NCBI GenBank assembly: GCA_937894935.1
Contig: CALAYC010000131.1
Location: forward strand, 1 to 42,050
Length of the DNA stretch: 42,050 nucleotides
Direction: 5' to 3'
DNA from: an uncultured Verrucomicrobiota bacterium
GTDB taxonomy: Bacteria; Verrucomicrobiota; Verrucomicrobiia; Limisphaerales; JADLHS01
The notes beneath the pieces were generated by a model that was not told the DNA's origin, did not search any database, and worked only from the letters and a program-made list of their open reading frames with translations. Of this stretch, positions 7,799 to 16,095 are shown piece by piece. Position numbers and translations under genes: made by a program. Position 1 is the stretch's first letter, and each line of letters starts with the position of its first letter.

Positions 7799-8425
7799 AT
7801 GCCGGGCACATTGAACGAAACCCACGACAGCACGAACGCCGGAATGGCTGAGAATTTCGCGCCGGCGGCGGGATCGCCCATCAACCTGTGGTTGGTGGAC
7901 GACAACCGCCGCCTGCGCACCACGCTTGCTGAACTGTTCGATCGCTGCGACGGCATCCGCTGCACCGCGACGTTCCATTCGCCGAACGCCGTGTTGAGTG
8001 CGCTCGCCAGCAAAGTCGGCCCGGACGTCATTCTCCTCGACATGCACATGGGCGAGGCCAACGGGCTCGACGTCATCCGTCCGATCAAATCGCTCTCCCG
8101 CTCGACGCAGGTGCTGATGCTGACCACTTTCTTCGACAGCGAAGCGGAAAATCGTGCGCGCGACAGTGGCGCATCGGGATTTTTGCTCAAAAGTTTTCCG
8201 CTCGATCGCATCGTGCAGACGATTCGTCACGCGCGAAATCACCCTGCTCCACATCCGAAGCGGCGCAGTTGCCAAACGCCGTCTTCCAGTGTTGGGCCTG
8301 TTCAAAACACGTCATCAACAGAACAATCACCTAAGACGCCCGTCGGGCAAAACGGCGAACGTTCCCGCAAGCGCCTGTTGTGGGTGAAACACTGCCTCGA
8401 CCTGATTCGCAAGAGCCGTAATTAG
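7799..8425 (+). CDS. Orphan response regulator receiver protein without output domain
   Basis: A 208-aa protein with one receiver domain at about residues 28-145. Receiver residues are visible: D34/D35 in LVDDNRRLR, phospho-acceptor D81 in VILLDMHM, T109/T110 in MLTTFF, and K131 in FLLKSFP. The sequence resembles NarL/FixJ-type receivers, but no helix-turn-helix follows. The tail (about 150-195) is low-complexity, rich in Ser, Pro, Thr and Gln, and ends in a basic amphipathic helix (about 190-208). Output may be by protein contact, or the DNA-binding domain may have been lost. The start at 7799 follows from the GAGGA site. No cognate kinase is in the window. It is divergent from purS. Confidence 0.85.
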   Translation: MPGTLNETHDSTNAGMAENFAPAAGSPINLWLVDDNRRLRTTLAELFDRCDGIRCTATFHSPNAVLSALASKVGPDVILLDMHMGEANGLDVIRPIKSLSRSTQVLMLTTFFDSEAENRARDSGASGFLLKSFPLDRIVQTIRHARNHPAPHPKRRSCQTPSSSVGPVQNTSSTEQSPKTPVGQNGERSRKRLLWVKHCLDLIRKSRN

Positions 8426-8484
8426 CTTTTCTCCCGCGAGAACTCTTTGGTCAAACGCGCGGCAGTTCGCTACGATTACCGCGC

Positions 8485-9309
8485 ATGAGAAATGTTCGGC
8501 GCCGCCCGCTTCAACCCATACTCGAAATTGCGAATCTCTCGATTCAACGCGGCGACACTCAAATTCTTCAAGATGTTTCGTGGCGCGTCGCGCGCGGTGA
8601 ACATTGGGTTATCCTTGGCGCCAATGGCTCAGGCAAAACCTCGTTGCTCAGTGCGCTGACCGGTTATCTCATGCCGACCAGCGGCGAAATTGTTGTGCTC
8701 GGCGCCCGCTATGGCGCTTCCGACTGGCGCGAATTGCGCAAACGCATCGGGCTCGTCAGTTCCAGCGTGCGACAGATGATGGCTGATGATGAACTCGCTC
8801 TCGACAGCGTCGTCAGCGGCAAATACGCGATGATTGATTTGTGGGGCAACGCGAGTCACACCGATCGCACGCAAGCCAAACGCTGGTTACATCAGGTTGA
8901 ATGCGAGCATCTCGCCGCGCGACCTTGGCGCGTACTATCGCAAGGCGAACGGCAACGCGTATTAATCGCCCGCGCTTTAATGGCAAATCCTGCGGTACTG
9001 ATTCTCGACGAACCCTGCGCCGGACTCGACCCCGCCGCGCGCGAACATTTCCTGCAATTTCTCCAACGTCTCGGACGAAAAAAAGGTTCCCCGACTCTGG
9101 TGCTGGTAACGCATCACGTGGAGGAAATCATGCCGGTGTTCTCAAACGTGCTGATGCTGAAGAGTGGACGCGTGATTGCGAATGGGAAAAAGAAATCCGT
9201 CCTCACGAACGCTCGTCTATCGGAAACCTTTTCGGCGCGCACGCAACTGAACCAAACCAACGGCCGCTATTCGCTGCGGATCACCGTTAAAAACAAATTA
9301 ATCGCGTGA
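8485..9309 (+). CDS. Stand-alone ABC transporter ATP-binding protein (YlmA/ModF-like)
   Basis: A 274-aa ATPase with a complete nucleotide-binding domain: Walker A GANGSGKT (45-52), signature LSQGERQR (151-158), Walker B VLILDE (171-176), D-loop GLD, and the switch His H210 in VTHH. The phrase VTHHVEEIMPVFSNVLMLK and the domain order resemble the YlmA/ModF group of ABC ATPases. No permease or binding-protein gene is adjacent, so its partner is unknown. The last 40 residues are a non-conserved tail. No Shine-Dalgarno sequence is obvious before the ATG at 8485, and the conserved fold starts only at about residue 12, so the exact start is uncertain. It converges on the 9376-10773 gene. Confidence 0.9.
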   Translation: MRNVRRRPLQPILEIANLSIQRGDTQILQDVSWRVARGEHWVILGANGSGKTSLLSALTGYLMPTSGEIVVLGARYGASDWRELRKRIGLVSSSVRQMMADDELALDSVVSGKYAMIDLWGNASHTDRTQAKRWLHQVECEHLAARPWRVLSQGERQRVLIARALMANPAVLILDEPCAGLDPAAREHFLQFLQRLGRKKGSPTLVLVTHHVEEIMPVFSNVLMLKSGRVIANGKKKSVLTNARLSETFSARTQLNQTNGRYSLRITVKNKLIA

Positions 9310-9375
9310 GCTGGTTAAACCGGCAGCGGACGCGCACAGCTTCTCAGCTCGCATCGCGCCTTGGCAGCGTTGCGC

Positions 9376-10773
9376 TCAGCGGTATCCGAACAGCTTTTTC
9401 GATTTGATAGTTTCTGCAATCGGACCGGGCACTTGTTTTTCCCAGTCCGGATCGCCTGCTTGCAATTTCTCCAACACACCAAGAGAACTCGCCGCCAGAT
9501 AATCTGCGTTGAAATTTCGAATCGGCTCGACAAAACCGTTCGCCAGAAGATGCTCGTAGAGATGTTTGACGCCGGGCGCCGGTTCGAAATTTTCCAGCGT
9601 GATAATCTTGCCCGTTTCTCGATTCAGCCACGGATAAACGTAAAGTTTAACGCCGTTTCGGAAGAGTTGCCCGAGCGATTCCATCAAACCGCCGCCGAGG
9701 TCGGTATAATTCTTTTCATCCAACACATCGCGCAAGCGAACCAGCCCCAGCGGCAACCCGATCATTTTAGAAGTGTGATTGGACAGAAACTGCACGAGCC
9801 GATGATAGCGACGGAAATTTGAAATGAGCACCGGTCGCCCCAACGCGCGCAAGGTATCCACGCGATCCAAAAAATCGCCGTAATCGATGGCTTCTCCGAC
9901 TTGAAGCTGCTTGAGCGTCATCTCCAGCAACGTCACCGGCGTTTCGCCGCCCAGCGCCTTTTCCTGCACAAATTGCTCGTGCGCCCGTTCGAGCATGTCG
10001 AGCATCGGCGTGGTCAGCGGCCGAAAGCTGCCGCGCTCCACCAGCACCGGTTTTTTGTAAAGCATTTCGCCTGGAATGACCGTTTCGCCATCGGCGGTAA
10101 ACATCGCGGCGTCACTCATGCCCAATTCCACGAGTTGCAACGCCATCAACCGATTGTCCACGCCCGCGAAACACGGCCCGGAAAATTTCACCATATCAAT
10201 CTCCACCCGCTCGCGCGTCAAACCGTCCAGCAGCGACTTGAGCAGATTGATCGGACTATGCGCCTGAAAATGCGCGGAGTGAATGAGGTTCACGCCGATG
10301 ATGCCGAGCGCTTCCTGTTCGCGCACCGGCTCGGGATCCAGCAGCCGCACGTGAATGATGATTTCGGAGGGACGTTGACGTGGCGCGCCTTGAAAGCGGA
10401 TGCCCATCCAACCGTGACCGTCTTCACGACGCGTGAAACTGCGCGTGGTGACCGTGTTAGCGAACGCAAAGAACGCGGTTTTGTCGCCGCGCACTTTGTC
10501 GAGTCGTTCCACCACGAGATTGTACTCGTGCGTGAGCATCGCTTGCAGTCGTTGCCGACTGACGTAACGGTCCGCCGGACCGTAAATCGCGTCGCTCACC
10601 GTCATGTCGTACGCAGAAATCGTTTTCGCGACGGTGCCTGCTGCGCCGCCGACGCGAAAGAACCAGCGCGCGACTTCCTGTCCCGCGCCGATTTCCGCGA
10701 AGGTGCCGTACTTGGCTTTGTCGAGATTGATCTGAAGCGCCTTCTGATCGGTGTTCAATTTCTCTTCGTTCAT
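9376..10773 (-). CDS. Large conserved protein of unknown function (465 aa)
   Basis: A soluble-looking protein with no signal peptide or membrane segment. The opening region is striking and probably conserved: YGTFAEIGAGQEVARWFF, then GGAAGTVAKTISAYDM at about residues 43-58, then a segment with VERLDKVRGDKTAFFAFANTV. A later block (about 110-200) is rich in hydrophobic beta-strand phrases (GWMGIRFQG, SEIIIHVRLLD, LGIIGVNLIHSA). From memory, homologues in public genomes are often named TonB-dependent receptor, but nothing here resembles a TonB box, plug or barrel, so I would not use that name. It is divergent from the DUF5069 gene, with 137 bases between them. I can offer no function. Confidence 0.85.
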   Translation of the reverse strand: MNEEKLNTDQKALQINLDKAKYGTFAEIGAGQEVARWFFRVGGAAGTVAKTISAYDMTVSDAIYGPADRYVSRQRLQAMLTHEYNLVVERLDKVRGDKTAFFAFANTVTTRSFTRREDGHGWMGIRFQGAPRQRPSEIIIHVRLLDPEPVREQEALGIIGVNLIHSAHFQAHSPINLLKSLLDGLTRERVEIDMVKFSGPCFAGVDNRLMALQLVELGMSDAAMFTADGETVIPGEMLYKKPVLVERGSFRPLTTPMLDMLERAHEQFVQEKALGGETPVTLLEMTLKQLQVGEAIDYGDFLDRVDTLRALGRPVLISNFRRYHRLVQFLSNHTSKMIGLPLGLVRLRDVLDEKNYTDLGGGLMESLGQLFRNGVKLYVYPWLNRETGKIITLENFEPAPGVKHLYEHLLANGFVEPIRNFNADYLAASSLGVLEKLQAGDPDWEKQVPGPIAETIKSKKLFGYR

Positions 10774-10910
10774 GAATCGGAATCAAAATGTTCAGCGTCG
10801 CCGCGCCTGCAGGATTGCCGGTTATGCCGGATTGAAAAAGCAGAAAAACATTCGCATCACGCTGTGGCGCGCCATTGACAGCTTCCATCGCCCCGGCCAA
10901 TGATTCAGGC

Positions 10911-11339
10911 ATGAGCAATATTATTTATCCGCGCAGCCCGCGCGAAACGATGGATGGTTGGCCGCATCTGCCTCGCTACATTGACAAGATTCGCCTGCAT
11001 CTGGCGGGCAAACTACACGCTGATTATCAACCCAACTACGGCACGAAGGGTTTTGATAAAGGCTGGCTCGACGCTGCTGGAGTCACGCACGAACAAATGG
11101 TCGAAGTGGTGAAAAATTCTATCACCGACGGCGAAGTGTGCGATTGGGTGAAAAAACACGTGAAGAAAAGTCCCGCCGACAAAGCGGCGTTGCTGCAAAA
11201 TATGTTGAACTATCCCGCTCCGGACGACGCGGAAGGAATCGCGCGTTTGAAAATGCGCAAAGAACAGGCCGGTCTCGCGCATCGCGACGACATCCAGAAC
11301 TTTGTGGACTTCATCGACGCCGACGAAAAGCGTCTTTGA
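10911..11339 (+). CDS. DUF5069 domain protein
   Basis: A 142-aa cytoplasmic protein that matches the pattern I know as DUF5069. It starts with a PRSPRETMDGWPHLPRYIDK segment, followed by LRLHLAGKL-like residues, a GFDKGWLDAAG phrase and a C-terminal helical region. There are no signal or membrane segments, and the function of the family is unknown to me. I chose the ATG at 10911 because residues upstream of it resemble no family member and would overlap the promoter of the divergent 465-aa gene. A strong terminator follows 24 bases after the stop, so this appears to be a single-gene transcript. Confidence 0.85.
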   Translation: MSNIIYPRSPRETMDGWPHLPRYIDKIRLHLAGKLHADYQPNYGTKGFDKGWLDAAGVTHEQMVEVVKNSITDGEVCDWVKKHVKKSPADKAALLQNMLNYPAPDDAEGIARLKMRKEQAGLAHRDDIQNFVDFIDADEKRL

Positions 11340-11363
11340 GTTTCTAAAGCTTTAGCGACCCAG

Positions 11364-11405
11364 AACCGGCGCGAGTCGAACGGATTCGCGCCGGTTTTAT
11401 TTTTC
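11364..11405 (+). terminator. Rho-independent terminator after the DUF5069 gene
   Basis: A perfect 11-base-pair stem is formed by AACCGGCGCGA (11364-11374) and TCGCGCCGGTT (11386-11396), with an 11-base loop. It is followed by TTATTTTT. It ends the DUF5069 transcript and isolates it from the pseudopilin gene. Confidence 0.9.
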
Positions 11406-11617
11406 CAGCTTCTCCAACTGGCCCGCTGGCAATCGCCTCCGGCGAATCGACGGTTTGCACAAACCTGCGGGCCTTGCAAAAAACGTGCTCATTTTTCATT
11501 TCGCTATGCAGAAAGGCGGGGGCTGACACCGCAGGGTCTCGTGATAGTTTCGTTAATGAGCACAATTACCCGACCGACCGCGGCCCCATCGTGGACGCGA
11601 GCGGTCTAGTCCAATTT

Positions 11618-12424
11618 ATGAAATACACCGCCACCCCCAACCAGCCCCGCCATGGATTCACGCTGATTGAGTTGCTCGTAGTGATCGCTATCATCGCGAT
11701 TCTGGCGGCGATGTTGTTACCCGCTCTGGCAAACGCCAAAGAAAAAGCCAAGAAAACCAGATGCCTCAGCGGCATGAAACAATTGGGCATCGCCTTCAAC
11801 ATCTACGCAACCGACAACAAGGATAACGTACCGCAGCCCAATTATAACGCCACTGGAAGCCGGCCAGGCTCGGCATTGTGGGACCTCCCCCGCGCCGCCG
11901 CCGATGCGCTGTCTGATTCAGGCGGAAAACGACAACTGCTCTATTGCCCGGGCACGCGCGCCAGCGTCACCGACATTGATAATTGGTATTATTTCAATTC
12001 GACGACAACGCCTCCCTCCAACAACGGCGTGCAATATCGCGTTACGACCTATTGCTGGTTGTTCGAACGGCAACCCGTCGGCAGCGCTGACTATGACTCC
12101 GGTCGTCCGGCGCGTAAAAGAGACAATCGTCCGTACATCCAAAAACTGTCCGTCCCCATTTCCCCGACCAACAACATCGCGGACACGGAACTCGTAACCG
12201 ATGTGGTTATTTCCGAAGGCGGCGGCAACCTGAACGACAAATTCACCGGCGTAAACACTGCCAATCCGCAAATCATTCCGAACGGATATAACAGCAGCCA
12301 CATGGCCACGCGCACCCCGGACGGTGGAATGATTCTGTTTCAGGACGCTCACGCATCGTGGCGGCCCTTCAAGCGAATGGCGGTACGCGTTGATTGGAGT
12401 AACAGCCGTCACTGGTGGTGGTAA
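11618..12424 (+). CDS. Prepilin-like secreted protein with N-terminal methylation motif
   Basis: A 268-aa type II/IV pseudopilin-like protein. The leader peptide MKYTATPNQPRHG is followed by FTLIELLVVIAIIAILAAML, with the cleavage point after G13 and the conserved E18. This gives a hydrophobic helix and then the typical planctomycete/verrucomicrobial phrase LLPALANAKEKAKK. The globular part (about 50-268) has several cysteines (for example C49, C110 and C146). It carries a degenerate form of the H-x9-DG region (SSHMATRTPDGGMILFQDAH), and the last residues are WWW. Such proteins are abundant in this phylum, and their assembly into pili is unproven. I start at the ATG at 11618, because upstream in-frame residues would place 48 residues before the leader. 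No Shine-Dalgarno is obvious. Confidence 0.9.
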   Translation: MKYTATPNQPRHGFTLIELLVVIAIIAILAAMLLPALANAKEKAKKTRCLSGMKQLGIAFNIYATDNKDNVPQPNYNATGSRPGSALWDLPRAAADALSDSGGKRQLLYCPGTRASVTDIDNWYYFNSTTTPPSNNGVQYRVTTYCWLFERQPVGSADYDSGRPARKRDNRPYIQKLSVPISPTNNIADTELVTDVVISEGGGNLNDKFTGVNTANPQIIPNGYNSSHMATRTPDGGMILFQDAHASWRPFKRMAVRVDWSNSRHWWW

Positions 12425-12465
12425 ATTTCAAACTCCGAAACGCGCCGTAAGCAGTCCGCCGCCAG

Positions 12466-12477
12466 GAAAATATTTTC
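12466..12477. promoter_or_regulatory. Perfect 12-base palindrome upstream of the pectate lyase gene
   Basis: GAAAATATTTTC is its own reverse complement. It lies 124 bases before the lyase ATG, in the 176-base gap after the pseudopilin gene. It could be an operator for a dimeric regulator, but an A/T-rich palindrome of this length may also arise by chance. The gap shows no clear promoter hexamers. Confidence 0.25.
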
Positions 12478-12600
12478 AAATCAAGTCTCCGCTCAGAAGT
12501 AATGATCGATGGGGAATTGGGAGGGCGTTAAAAGCCGTTCGAAAATCTGTCTGAAGTTGATGTAACCGAAAAATTGAAGTCTGGTCGTAATCCCCGTCGT

Positions 12601-14853
12601 ATGAAATATCCCGTTGTAATCGCCGCGACCGGCCTCGCGTGCATCAGTTCCGCACTAGCCGTCAGTTTGCCGTTCTATGAACCCTTTCCGAATTCCTACG
12701 CTGAAGGGGAACGTCTCGGATCCGGCAACAGCAGCAGCGTATGGACAACCGGCAATAGCACTGGAAACGGCAGCCCCACCAACACCAGCGCCGCGGCGCT
12801 GAGCTTTCCTGGATTGGTTACCAGTGAAAATTCGCGCGGCGTATTGTTGAGCGGGGCTCCGTCCAGCAATCGCGATCGCGGCGTTGTCCTGGAACCAGCC
12901 GCCACCATTGATGCGACGTCACCAACTCTCTACGCGTCGTTCCTGCTCGAAGTACGCGCTCCCCAAACCGGCTCGCGCCGAGTGGCTTATTTTCGCAATT
13001 CAACCAGTTCCGGCAACGCCAGCGCCGGAGTTTTTCTCAATGCCGCAAATCAATTGCAACTGGTGAAGAGCGGCGACACACCTGCTGCCGTAACGACCGA
13101 TCCGCTTGTTCCCGGGACGCATCTCATTGTTTTTGCTTATCGCTGGATCAGCGCTGCATCCGGCGATGATGAAGTCGCGCTCTGGCTGAACCCCACTGCC
13201 CTCGGTGTGGCAGAACCCGAAGTCCCGCCGCCAACGATTTCAACCACCAGCGGCTCGGACGTCACCACACTCAACGCGTTTTTCATTTCGCATCGCACCG
13301 AAGCCAGCGGCGTGCTTTGCCTCGACGAAGTGCGCATCGGCCGCACCTGGGCCGACGTCACACCCACTACCGGCCCGGTGTCGCCCATTATTCCGCGCAT
13401 CACCGAAGCGCTTCAAGAAGGTGCGGCGATTATTCTTCGGGGCACGAACGGCACGCCGCATGGCACATATCAACTGCTCGTCAGCGATAATCTTGTGCAG
13501 CCGTTGACCGATTGGAGCGCCATCGCCACCAACACTTTCGCCGCTGATGGAACGTTCGCTGTTACAAATCCAATTAATCCGAACGCGCTGCAACAATTCT
13601 ACGCACTGAAACTCGGCGGTTCTTTGCCGGTCGGGTTTGTCCCGCAAATCACGCTTCAACCGAAAGACATCACTGTTCCCGCCGGCCAAAACGCTCCGTT
13701 TTCCGTCACAGCCATCGGCACTGCGCCGCTGTCCTACCAATGGTTTTTCAACACAAATACACCGTTGCCCGGAGCAACGATGAATTCACTCATCGTGACC
13801 AACGCGCAATTGGCCGACGCGGGGAGTTATCACGTCGTCATCACCAATTCCTTCGGTGTGGTCACCAGCGCGTTGGCGCAACTGACTATCGCGTTGCCAC
13901 CACCGGAAGGTACACCGGATGGTTATGCGACATTGAACGGCGGCACGACCGGAGGCGCTGGCGGACCGACGGTGGTGGTCAACAATTTTGCAGATTTCAA
14001 TCACTACGTTGGCACGAACGTCCCGTACAACATTCATGTTTCCGGAACGATTGATCTCGGAAATTCCAACGTCCGCGTGCGCGATAACAAAACCATCATC
14101 GGCTTTGGCACTGACGCGAAGTTGATTGGCGATCTCAAAGTCTTTCAAAACAACAACGTCATCATTCGCAACATCACTTTCACCAATCCGTCCGGCGTCG
14201 GTGATAAAGACGGCCTGACGTTACAGGAATGTCTCAATGTCTGGGTCGATCATTGCACGTTCGTGGACGGCGATGATGGAAACCTCGACATCAGTCACGC
14301 TGCGGATTGGGTAACAGTTTCGTGGTGTCATTTCTACTATACGAATCCCTCGGCTGAACATCGGTTCTCCAATCTGGTCGGCCACAGCGACAACAACGCC
14401 GACGAAGACGAAGGAAAACTCCACATCACGTTCCATCACAATTGGTGGGGGCAATTTGTGCATGAACGCATGCCACGCGTCCGATTTGGTCGCGTCCACC
14501 TTTACAACAATTTTTACAACGCCACCGGTAACAACTACTGCATTCGCGCCGCCGTCGGTTCGGAAATTCTCGTCGAGAATAACTACTTCGATTCCGTCAA
14601 AAATGTCTGGGAGCTGTATCGCACCACCGGCGTGGACGGAAAGGTTTTCGCAACGAACAATATCGAGGTCAACACCATGTGGTTGATCGGCAATGACTCC
14701 AATTCCATTCAGATTCCTGGCACAGATGTTCTCTCGAATGAACCCAACGGACTGAATCCCGTTCCGTACGTCTATTCGCTCGCAGAGACACATCTCGTTC
14801 CCGATGTCGTCACGAATGGTGCTGGCGCTGGCAAAGGACCGTTCGCTCCCTGA
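12601..14853 (+). CDS. Secreted pectate lyase (PL1 family) with LamG-like and Ig-like domains
   Basis: A 750-aa exported enzyme that should cleave polygalacturonan by beta-elimination. A signal peptide (about residues 1-20, ending ISSALA) is followed by a beta-sandwich region (about 25-265) that opens with LPFYEPFPNSY, a pattern frequent in secreted verrucomicrobial proteins. An Ig-like domain (about 348-430) has the typical LQPKDITVPAGQNAPFSV and SYQWFFNT phrases. The PL1 parallel beta-helix lies at about 435-740. Key motifs are VWVDHC (547-552) with the calcium-site DGDDGNLDISH region, and RMPRVRFG (623-630) carrying the catalytic arginines. I chose the ATG at 12601; a TTG nine codons upstream is in frame but would put a basic stretch before the signal peptide. 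The neighbours suggest plant cell wall use. Confidence 0.93.
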   Translation: MKYPVVIAATGLACISSALAVSLPFYEPFPNSYAEGERLGSGNSSSVWTTGNSTGNGSPTNTSAAALSFPGLVTSENSRGVLLSGAPSSNRDRGVVLEPAATIDATSPTLYASFLLEVRAPQTGSRRVAYFRNSTSSGNASAGVFLNAANQLQLVKSGDTPAAVTTDPLVPGTHLIVFAYRWISAASGDDEVALWLNPTALGVAEPEVPPPTISTTSGSDVTTLNAFFISHRTEASGVLCLDEVRIGRTWADVTPTTGPVSPIIPRITEALQEGAAIILRGTNGTPHGTYQLLVSDNLVQPLTDWSAIATNTFAADGTFAVTNPINPNALQQFYALKLGGSLPVGFVPQITLQPKDITVPAGQNAPFSVTAIGTAPLSYQWFFNTNTPLPGATMNSLIVTNAQLADAGSYHVVITNSFGVVTSALAQLTIALPPPEGTPDGYATLNGGTTGGAGGPTVVVNNFADFNHYVGTNVPYNIHVSGTIDLGNSNVRVRDNKTIIGFGTDAKLIGDLKVFQNNNVIIRNITFTNPSGVGDKDGLTLQECLNVWVDHCTFVDGDDGNLDISHAADWVTVSWCHFYYTNPSAEHRFSNLVGHSDNNADEDEGKLHITFHHNWWGQFVHERMPRVRFGRVHLYNNFYNATGNNYCIRAAVGSEILVENNYFDSVKNVWELYRTTGVDGKVFATNNIEVNTMWLIGNDSNSIQIPGTDVLSNEPNGLNPVPYVYSLAETHLVPDVVTNGAGAGKGPFAP

Positions 14854-15026
14854 TGCGTAATTTTTCGGACGACCGAACGATGCTCAATCGCTCATTGCAA
14901 ATGCAGATTTTTCACAATGACAGTTCCGCCTTCGGGTTTAGAGTTTTCCTGAATCAGCCATCCTCGTGCATGCCGTACCCGTATTGCGTCTGCCGGGAAA
15001 AAACCAAAAACAACACCAACACACCT

Positions 15027-15962
15027 ATGAAACCACGTAGTCAAAAAGCTCTTCTTGTTGCCATCGCGGGCGCTTTGGCCGCGACGCCGGCTTTCGCCGC
15101 CGATCTCGTTCGCGATACATTTTTAGACGGCAATCGCAATGACCCCGCCTCGCCGACGTATTCGGAATACGGCGTGGACGGAGACTCCGATGGCGATATC
15201 GAATCAGCGTGGTTTCGCGGTGGCGCAGGCGCACTCACGGTCAGCTCCGGCGGCCCATTGCGATTGACACAGAACAGCACGAGTTCCTCTTCGATCACCA
15301 CCTATTTCACGGCGGAAGGCTCGGAAGTCACCCTGGCGAACGCAGGCGACTTCCTGAAATTGACCTGGCAATTCTCGGTGTCCGGCACTGTCGGCGCTAA
15401 CACCAGTCAGGGCTTGCGGGTCGCGTTGGTCAACAGCCCATCCGATGCGCGTGTATCGTCCGAGGCCTCGCCCGGAGATGCCGCCTACGCCGGTTACGGC
15501 CTGTTTCTGAACATGTCGCCATCCCTGAGCCACAGCCGACCATTGGAGCTGATGGAACGCAATGCCGGAAGCGCCGCTTTGCTGAGTGCTGGCGCTGCCT
15601 GGACCGGACTTGCCAGCGATGGAACTTCGGGCAATACCGGTTATGTCGCTGACACCGAATACATGTTGACCGTGCTGTTGACCCGCACCGCAGGCGGTGA
15701 ACTGGACATCGTCGCCACGATGTCCGGAGGCGATTTGAACGGCGTCGGTCAGCTCTCGGTTTCTTACACCGACACCACTCCGAACAGCTTTGCCTACGAC
15801 ACGTTCCAATTCCGCCCCGATGGCAACGATGTCGCTTACGACGTCTTCGACACAAAACTGTTCCGCGTCGAACTGGGTCAGGTGCCCGAACCGAGCGTCG
15901 CGGCTTTGGGCGGCCTTGCCTTAACCGCCCTGCTCGCGCGCCGGCGAAGCTCTCGCAGCTAA
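15027..15962 (+). CDS. PEP-CTERM sorting-domain secreted protein
   Basis: A 311-aa exported protein with a signal peptide (about residues 1-25, ending TPAFA). Its beta-rich body, with many Gly, Ser, Thr and Asp residues, looks like a LamG/PEP-CTERM-type sandwich. The C-terminus carries the sorting signal VPEP, a short hydrophobic helix (LGGLALTALLA) and a basic end RRRSSRS. Exosortase-type processing is therefore expected, although no exosortase gene is in the window. The start at 15027 lies in a purine-poor leader without a Shine-Dalgarno sequence, but it is the only one that gives a proper signal peptide. The gene follows the pectate lyase by 173 bases on the same strand and is closed by the terminator at 16005-16039. 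Its ligand is unknown. Confidence 0.9.
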   Translation: MKPRSQKALLVAIAGALAATPAFAADLVRDTFLDGNRNDPASPTYSEYGVDGDSDGDIESAWFRGGAGALTVSSGGPLRLTQNSTSSSSITTYFTAEGSEVTLANAGDFLKLTWQFSVSGTVGANTSQGLRVALVNSPSDARVSSEASPGDAAYAGYGLFLNMSPSLSHSRPLELMERNAGSAALLSAGAAWTGLASDGTSGNTGYVADTEYMLTVLLTRTAGGELDIVATMSGGDLNGVGQLSVSYTDTTPNSFAYDTFQFRPDGNDVAYDVFDTKLFRVELGQVPEPSVAALGGLALTALLARRRSSRS

Positions 15963-16004
15963 CTCACTTTACCAGGTTCGGGTGAACCGAATTCATGGTG
16001 GGTT

Positions 16005-16039
16005 CAGGCTTGGTGGCAACACCAAGCCTGTTTTGTTTT
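16005..16039 (+). terminator. Rho-independent terminator after the PEP-CTERM gene
   Basis: CAGGCTTGGTG (16005-16015) and CACCAAGCCTG (16020-16030) form a perfect 11-base-pair stem around a GCAA tetraloop, followed by TTTTGTTTT. It closes the PEP-CTERM transcript, and possibly the lyase transcript, before the convergent GH95 gene. Confidence 0.92.
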
Positions 16040-16095
16040 CTCAGATGAAATATCTGTACGAATTCGCCTTTTCAGAACTCACAGCCATTTTGGTT

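Noticed and set aside
7529..8305. N-terminal extension of purS to 340 aa
   Set aside because: The extension is antisense to a response regulator and has no PurS similarity; the ATG at 7528 gives normal family length.
9307..9343. GAGCTG/CAGCTC inverted repeat between the convergent ABC and 465-aa genes as a terminator
   Set aside because: The stem is short, the loop is long and no T-run follows on either strand.
9376..10773. Name TonB-dependent receptor for the 465-aa protein
   Set aside because: No signal peptide, TonB box, plug or barrel pattern is visible.
9901..10878. Long plus-strand reading frame (325 aa) opposite the 465-aa gene
   Set aside because: It is Arg/His-rich, resembles no protein, and is the mirror of a clearly coding frame on the minus strand.
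15027..15962. Exosortase system in the window
   Set aside because: Only the PEP-CTERM substrate is present; no exosortase gene was seen.
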